Positions 5,157 through 8,792 of a stretch of DNA of 8,792 nucleotides are shown piece by piece. The notes under the pieces are model-generated. The model had not been told where the DNA came from. It ran no database searches and was given only the letters and a program-made list of their open reading frames with translations. The stretch comes from an uncultured Peptococcaceae bacterium (GTDB lineage Bacteria; Bacillota; Dehalobacteriia; UBA4068). How positions within the stretch are numbered: position 1 is the first letter of the stretch; each line of letters starts with the position of its first letter. A program made the position numbers and the translations under genes. Location: contig CAMZIS010000036.1 in the NCBI GenBank assembly GCA_947307285.1, positions 1-8,792 on the forward strand, read 5' to 3'.

Positions 5157-8100
5157 GTTTCGTTCATCTTCACAACCATACCGAATACAGCCTGCTGGAC
5201 GGGGCGGCCAAGATCAAACGCCTGGTGGCCCGGGTCAAGGACTACGGCATGCCTGCCTGCGCCATCACCGATCACGGCGTGATGTACGGCGCCATCGACT
5301 TTTATCAGGAATGTCAGAGCCAGGGCGTAAAGCCCATCATCGGCTGCGAGGTCTACGTCTGCAACGACCGCTTTTCCCGCTCCGGCCGCCGGGGCGACGT
5401 GGCCTGCCATCTGATATTGCTGGCGGAAAACAACACCGGCTACCAGAACCTGTGCCGCATCGTGTCCAAGGGCTTTACCGAGGGCTTTTACTACAAGCCC
5501 CGGGTGGACCATCAGGTGCTCAGGGAATGCAGCGAGGGCCTGATCTGCCTGTCCGCCTGCGTGGCGGGGGAGATACCGGAGGCCATTTTGAACGGCCGCT
5601 ACGACGAGGCGCTGGAGCTGGCCCGGGAATATAAAGACATCTTCGGCCCGGACAATTTCTTCATCGAGCTGCAGGATCACGGCCTGAGCGAGGAAAAGCT
5701 CTGCCTGCCCCAGCTGGTTAAGATCGCCCGGGAGCTGGACCTGGGGCTGGTGGCCACCAACGACCTGCACTACGTGGACGCCTCCGACTCCGAGATGCAC
5801 GACATCCTGCTGTGCATCCAAACGGGCAAGCTGCGTTCGGACGAGAACCGCATGCGCTTTGCCAACGACCAGTTCTACCTCAAGACCGAGGATGAGATGC
5901 GTTCCATCTTTTCCGCCTGGCCGGAAGCCCTGGACAATACGCTGGCCATCGCCGAGCGCTGTAACGTCAGCTTTGAGTTCGGCAAGCTCTATATGCCGGT
6001 CTATCAGGTGCCGGAGGGCTACGACCTCAGCTCCTACCTGCGCAAGCTGGTGGTGGATGGCATGAAGGAGCGCTACCATCCCGTCACGGACGAGCTGTGG
6101 CAGCGCATGGACTACGAGCTGAACGTCATCAGCAAGCTGGACTTCCCCGGCTATTTCCTCATCGTGTGGGACATGATCAACCACGCCCGGCAGCAGGGCA
6201 TCTCCATCGGCCCGGGCCGGGGTTCCGCCGCCGGCTCCATCGTGGCCTACGCCCTGCATATCACCGACATCGACCCCATCCGCTGGAACCTGCTGTTCGA
6301 GCGCTTCCTCAACCCGGAGCGGGTCACGCCGCCGGATATCGACACCGACATCTCCGACGTGCGCCGGGGCGAAGTGGTGGACTATCTGGTGGACAAATAC
6401 GGCCGCGACAACGTGTGCCAGATCGTGACCTTCAACTACATGCTGACCAAGGGCGCGGTGAAATCCGTAGGCCGGGTGCTGGACATCCCCTATGCCGAGG
6501 CCGACCGGGTGGTGAAGATGATCCCGGACGACATCGACAAGATCATCCACGACGAAAAGAGCATCAACTCCGTGGTGGACGCCATCCGCGCCGATATGGT
6601 GGGCCCGGACCTGAAGAACGAGTACGAGACCAATCCCCAGTCCCGGGAGCTGCTGGACATCGCCAGCCAGATCCAGGGCATGCCCTCCCACTGCGGCAAG
6701 CACGCCGCCGGCGTGGCCATCGCCCAGAAGGAGGTCATCTCCTATATGCCGGTGCAGCGGGACGCCCGGGACGGCGCCATCACCACCCAGTACGCCAAGG
6801 AGCAGGTGGAGATGTGCGGCCTGGTGAAGATGGACCTGCTGGGCCTGCGCACCCTCTCCCTGCTGGACGACACCCTGGAGAACATCGAAAAGAGCTGCGG
6901 CAAAAAGATCGACCTGAACAACATCCCCCTGGACGATAAGGAGACCTTCGAGATGCTCTCCGCCGGCGACACCAACGCAGTGTTCCAGCTGGAAAGCGAG
7001 GGCATGAAGAAGTACCTGCGGGACCTCCAGCCCTCCCGTTTCGAGGACATCATCGCCATGGTGGCCCTCTACCGGCCGGGCCCCCTGGGCAGCGGCATGG
7101 TGGAGGACTACATCGCCGGCCGCCACGGTAAAAAGGCCACCTACAAGCATCCGCTGCTGGAACCCATCCTGGCCGAGACCTACGGCGTCATCCTCTATCA
7201 GGAGCAGGTGATGCAGATAGTGCAGGCCCTGGGCGGCTTTTCCCTGGGCGCCGCCGATATGCTGCGGCGGGCCATGGGCAAGAAAAAGCCGGAGATCATC
7301 GACAAGGCCAAAGACGACTTCGTGTCCGGCTGCGTGGAGCACGGCGTGGACAAGAAGACGGCGGAAGAGATCTTCGAGCTGCTGAAATACTTCGGCGGCT
7401 ACGGCTTCAACAAGAGCCATTCCGCGGCCTACGGCATGGTGGCCTATGAGACGGCCTGGCTGAAATGCCACTACCGGGCGGAGTTCCTGGCCGCCACCAT
7501 GACCTCCATGATGGACGCGGCGGAAAAGATACCCAAATATATCGAGCACTGCCGGGCCTCCGGCATCCAGGTGCTGCCGCCGGACATCAACGAATCCGAG
7601 GAAAAGTTCACCGTGGTCAACGGCCGCGTGCGCTTCGCCCTGGCCGCCGTGCGCAACGTGGGCCGGGAGGCGGTGCGGCAGATCGTGGCGGAACGGAAGG
7701 CAAACGGCCCCTATACCTCGGTCATGGACCTGTGCCAGCGTCAGCCCATGAACAAGAAGATGCTGGAAAGCCTGATCAAATGCGGAGCCCTGGATTCCCT
7801 GGGCGCCACCCGTTCCTCCATGCTGGCCGCCATGGATCAGGTGCTGGACCGGGCCAAGCGTCTGGCCGAGGACAAGGCGTCGGCTCAGATGTCCCTCTTC
7901 GATTTCGGCTTCGACGAACAGGCGCGCCAGGTGGAGCTGGACCTGCCGGAGCTGCCGGAATACTCCTTTGCGGAAAAGCTGGCCATGGAAAAGGAGATGC
8001 TGGGCTTTTACGTCAGCGGCCATCCCTTCGACACCTACCGGCCCTATGCCGGCCGCAAGACCAATCATACCCTGGAAGAACTGGACTCCCTGGACAACGG

Positions 8101-8563
8101 CGAAGAAGTGGCCCTGGCCGGCCTCATCAGCGGCGTCACCCGCCGCTTCACCAAGAACAACCAGGCCATGGCCGTGTTCACTCTGGAGGACGAGCTGGTC
8201 TCGGTCCGCTGCACCCTCTTCCCCCGGGATTATGAACGGCTGCGCGACGCCCTGCTGGACGGCCGCTGCGCCATAGTGCGGGGCAAGGTCAAGAACAACG
8301 GCGGCGGCGCGGAGATCACCGTCAGCGACCTGCTGCCCGTGTGCAAGCTCTACCTGCGCCTGCCCTCGCTGGAGCGGGGCGATCTGCTGGACGCCGCCCG
8401 GGAGATCATGCTCAAGACGCCGGGCTTCGTGCCGGTGGAGGCCTATTACGAAGACGTGCGTCGCTATATGCCTTTTCCTTCGCTTTCCGGCGTAGATCTG
8501 GACGCCGATACCGTGAGCCGGCTCAAGCAGCTGCTGGGTCCGTACAACGTGGTCGCCAAGTAG
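5153..8563 (+). CDS. dnaE: DNA polymerase III subunit alpha (DnaE)
   Basis: A complete 1136-residue C-family replicative polymerase, which extends primers on the sliding clamp. Domains in order: PHP (about 1-280) with metal-ligand candidates His7, His9, Asp16, His41, Glu66, His86, Cys136, Asp204 and His206; palm/fingers with GPGRGSAAGS (353-362); catalytic aspartates Asp397 and Asp399 in PPDIDTDI and Asp561 in VKMDLLGLRTL; YRPGPLGSGM (640-649) and FNKSHSAAYG (752-761); a helix-hairpin-helix region (about 820-885); an internal clamp-binding motif QMSLF (912-916); an OB fold (about 985-1065); and a short C-terminal tail. The PHP site looks complete, unlike E. coli DnaE, so metal binding and perhaps nuclease activity are possible. 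The PDIDTDI-SDVRR variant differs slightly from the usual PDIDIDF. ATG at 5153 overlaps the radC stop and follows AAGGAA at 5140-5145. Codon bias is strong: no TTA, CTA or TCA codon occurs in the gene. No intrinsic terminator is visible after it. Confidence 0.98.
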   Translation: MSFVHLHNHTEYSLLDGAAKIKRLVARVKDYGMPACAITDHGVMYGAIDFYQECQSQGVKPIIGCEVYVCNDRFSRSGRRGDVACHLILLAENNTGYQNLCRIVSKGFTEGFYYKPRVDHQVLRECSEGLICLSACVAGEIPEAILNGRYDEALELAREYKDIFGPDNFFIELQDHGLSEEKLCLPQLVKIARELDLGLVATNDLHYVDASDSEMHDILLCIQTGKLRSDENRMRFANDQFYLKTEDEMRSIFSAWPEALDNTLAIAERCNVSFEFGKLYMPVYQVPEGYDLSSYLRKLVVDGMKERYHPVTDELWQRMDYELNVISKLDFPGYFLIVWDMINHARQQGISIGPGRGSAAGSIVAYALHITDIDPIRWNLLFERFLNPERVTPPDIDTDISDVRRGEVVDYLVDKYGRDNVCQIVTFNYMLTKGAVKSVGRVLDIPYAEADRVVKMIPDDIDKIIHDEKSINSVVDAIRADMVGPDLKNEYETNPQSRELLDIASQIQGMPSHCGKHAAGVAIAQKEVISYMPVQRDARDGAITTQYAKEQVEMCGLVKMDLLGLRTLSLLDDTLENIEKSCGKKIDLNNIPLDDKETFEMLSAGDTNAVFQLESEGMKKYLRDLQPSRFEDIIAMVALYRPGPLGSGMVEDYIAGRHGKKATYKHPLLEPILAETYGVILYQEQVMQIVQALGGFSLGAADMLRRAMGKKKPEIIDKAKDDFVSGCVEHGVDKKTAEEIFELLKYFGGYGFNKSHSAAYGMVAYETAWLKCHYRAEFLAATMTSMMDAAEKIPKYIEHCRASGIQVLPPDINESEEKFTVVNGRVRFALAAVRNVGREAVRQIVAERKANGPYTSVMDLCQRQPMNKKMLESLIKCGALDSLGATRSSMLAAMDQVLDRAKRLAEDKASAQMSLFDFGFDEQARQVELDLPELPEYSFAEKLAMEKEMLGFYVSGHPFDTYRPYAGRKTNHTLEELDSLDNGEEVALAGLISGVTRRFTKNNQAMAVFTLEDELVSVRCTLFPRDYERLRDALLDGRCAIVRGKVKNNGGGAEITVSDLLPVCKLYLRLPSLERGDLLDAAREIMLKTPGFVPVEAYYEDVRRYMPFPSLSGVDLDADTVSRLKQLLGPYNVVAK

Positions 8564-8573
8564 CCCGCTGTCA

Positions 8574-8596
8574 AAAACGTTTTCCAGAAAATTTTC
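8574..8596 (+). repeat. Pair of 10-base AT-rich palindromes upstream of the last promoter
   Basis: AAAACGTTTT (8574-8583) and GAAAATTTTC (8587-8596) are perfect palindromes with centres 13 bases apart, ending one base before the -35 element. They may be an A/T-tract UP element or an operator. They are not followed by a terminator-like stem and T-run. Confidence 0.45.
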
Positions 8597-8597
8597 C

Positions 8598-8625
8598 TTG
8601 CTATTGTCTGCTTTTGTGGTATACT
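8598..8625 (+). promoter_or_regulatory. Promoter for the DUF1858 gene
   Basis: -35 TTGCTA (8598-8603, 4 of 6), 16-base spacer, and extended -10 TGG-TATACT (8617-8625, hexamer 5 of 6). Predicted start is near 8632, giving a leader of about 44 bases. It is the best sigma-70-type promoter in the window. Confidence 0.7.
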
Positions 8626-8675
8626 GTTTAGGCAAACCGAAACACAGTACAATATTATTATGGAGGACGCTATAG

Positions 8676-8792
8676 ATGGAAAAGATCACTCCCGATATGG
8701 GCATCATGGAAGTCGTTGAAAAGTGGCCGATCGCTGCCGAAGTCCTTATGGAGCAGGGAATGGGCTGCCTGGGCTGCGCCGCCGCTCATTTT
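8676..8792 (+). CDS. DUF1858 (hybrid-cluster-associated redox disulfide) domain protein, 5' part
   Basis: The first 39 codons run off the right edge. The product starts MEKITPDMGIMEVVEKWP, then AAEVLMEQGMGCLGCAAAHF. This matches the DUF1858/TIGR03980 pattern (a helical start, then GMxCLGC with a CxxC pair, here Cys31 and Cys34). These are small proteins, typically 65-80 residues, found in anaerobes, often near hybrid-cluster or iron-sulfur proteins. The function is not established; a redox-active disulfide is the usual proposal. The ATG at 8676 follows GGAGG (8662-8666) with a 9-base gap. It has its own promoter just upstream, so it is a separate unit from dnaE. The downstream part and partner genes are outside the window. 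Confidence 0.85.
   Translation, partial: MEKITPDMGIMEVVEKWPIAAEVLMEQGMGCLGCAAAHF

Noticed and set aside
5111..8707. A 1198-codon open frame on the minus strand across all of dnaE
   Set aside because: It is in codon register with dnaE, so its stops would need TTA, CTA or TCA codons in the sense strand. dnaE uses none because of strong G/C-ending codon bias. The predicted protein is His/Gln/Val-rich with no recognisable motif.
1..8792. Mobile element, CRISPR, phage or defence system
   Set aside because: No transposase, integrase, attachment-like repeats, regularly spaced repeats or defence domains are present. All genes are in one direction with housekeeping identity.

Overview
The window is a chromosomal housekeeping segment. 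Every gene I can support lies on the + strand, and the sequence is high in G+C (roughly 60-65% by eye). The combination of RNase Y, a YmdB-type phosphodiesterase, a Firmicutes-style RadC (VYPR and HNHPGG motifs) and a DnaE with an apparently complete PHP metal site points to Bacillota. A Negativicutes-type anaerobe is my best guess, but that rests on gene content and not on any phylogenetic marker I could test. I see no insertion sequence, phage gene, CRISPR array, tRNA or rRNA. No gene-free stretch exceeds about 150 bases.

Layout. Bases 1-340 are the 3' end of rny (RNase Y), closed by a strong intrinsic terminator. A second transcription unit starts at an extended -10 promoter near 443-451. 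It appears to run through ymdB, an M19-family dipeptidase, a PHP-domain phosphoesterase broken by a frameshift, a small coiled-coil protein and a CobS-like membrane protein. The last two overlap by 4 bases. The unit ends at a textbook terminator (4304-4337) whose T-tract touches the extended -10 of the next promoter. The third unit is radC-dnaE, with a 4-base ATGA overlap and a hairpin in its leader. The last unit begins at 8598-8625 with its own promoter and opens a DUF1858-type redox protein that runs off the window.

How the parts fit. rny and ymdB are neighbours in many Bacillota (RNA turnover and signalling). The M19 peptidase and the PHP protein are metal-dependent hydrolases. The PHP protein resembles the RNase AM/TrpH-type single-domain family. 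radC-dnaE looks like a translationally coupled replication/repair pair.

Most unusual points. (1) The rny reading frame jumps directly from the KH-proximal FDPxRRE motif to the post-HD RRETLE motif, so the catalytic HD domain (about 170 residues) is missing in frame. (2) The PHP gene is out of frame at a GC-rich palindrome where about 14 bases appear to be missing. Two short-homology or GC-palindrome losses within 3 kb raise the question of real deletions versus assembly collapse. (3) The membrane protein keeps the CobS architecture but lacks most of the acidic active-site motif. (4) A perfect-period 18-base triplet repeat lies inside the coiled-coil gene. (5) All three promoters use a TGn-extended -10 with a weak -35. 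I did not find a convincing wholly new multi-gene system. The coupled coiled-coil/CobS-like pair is the nearest candidate.
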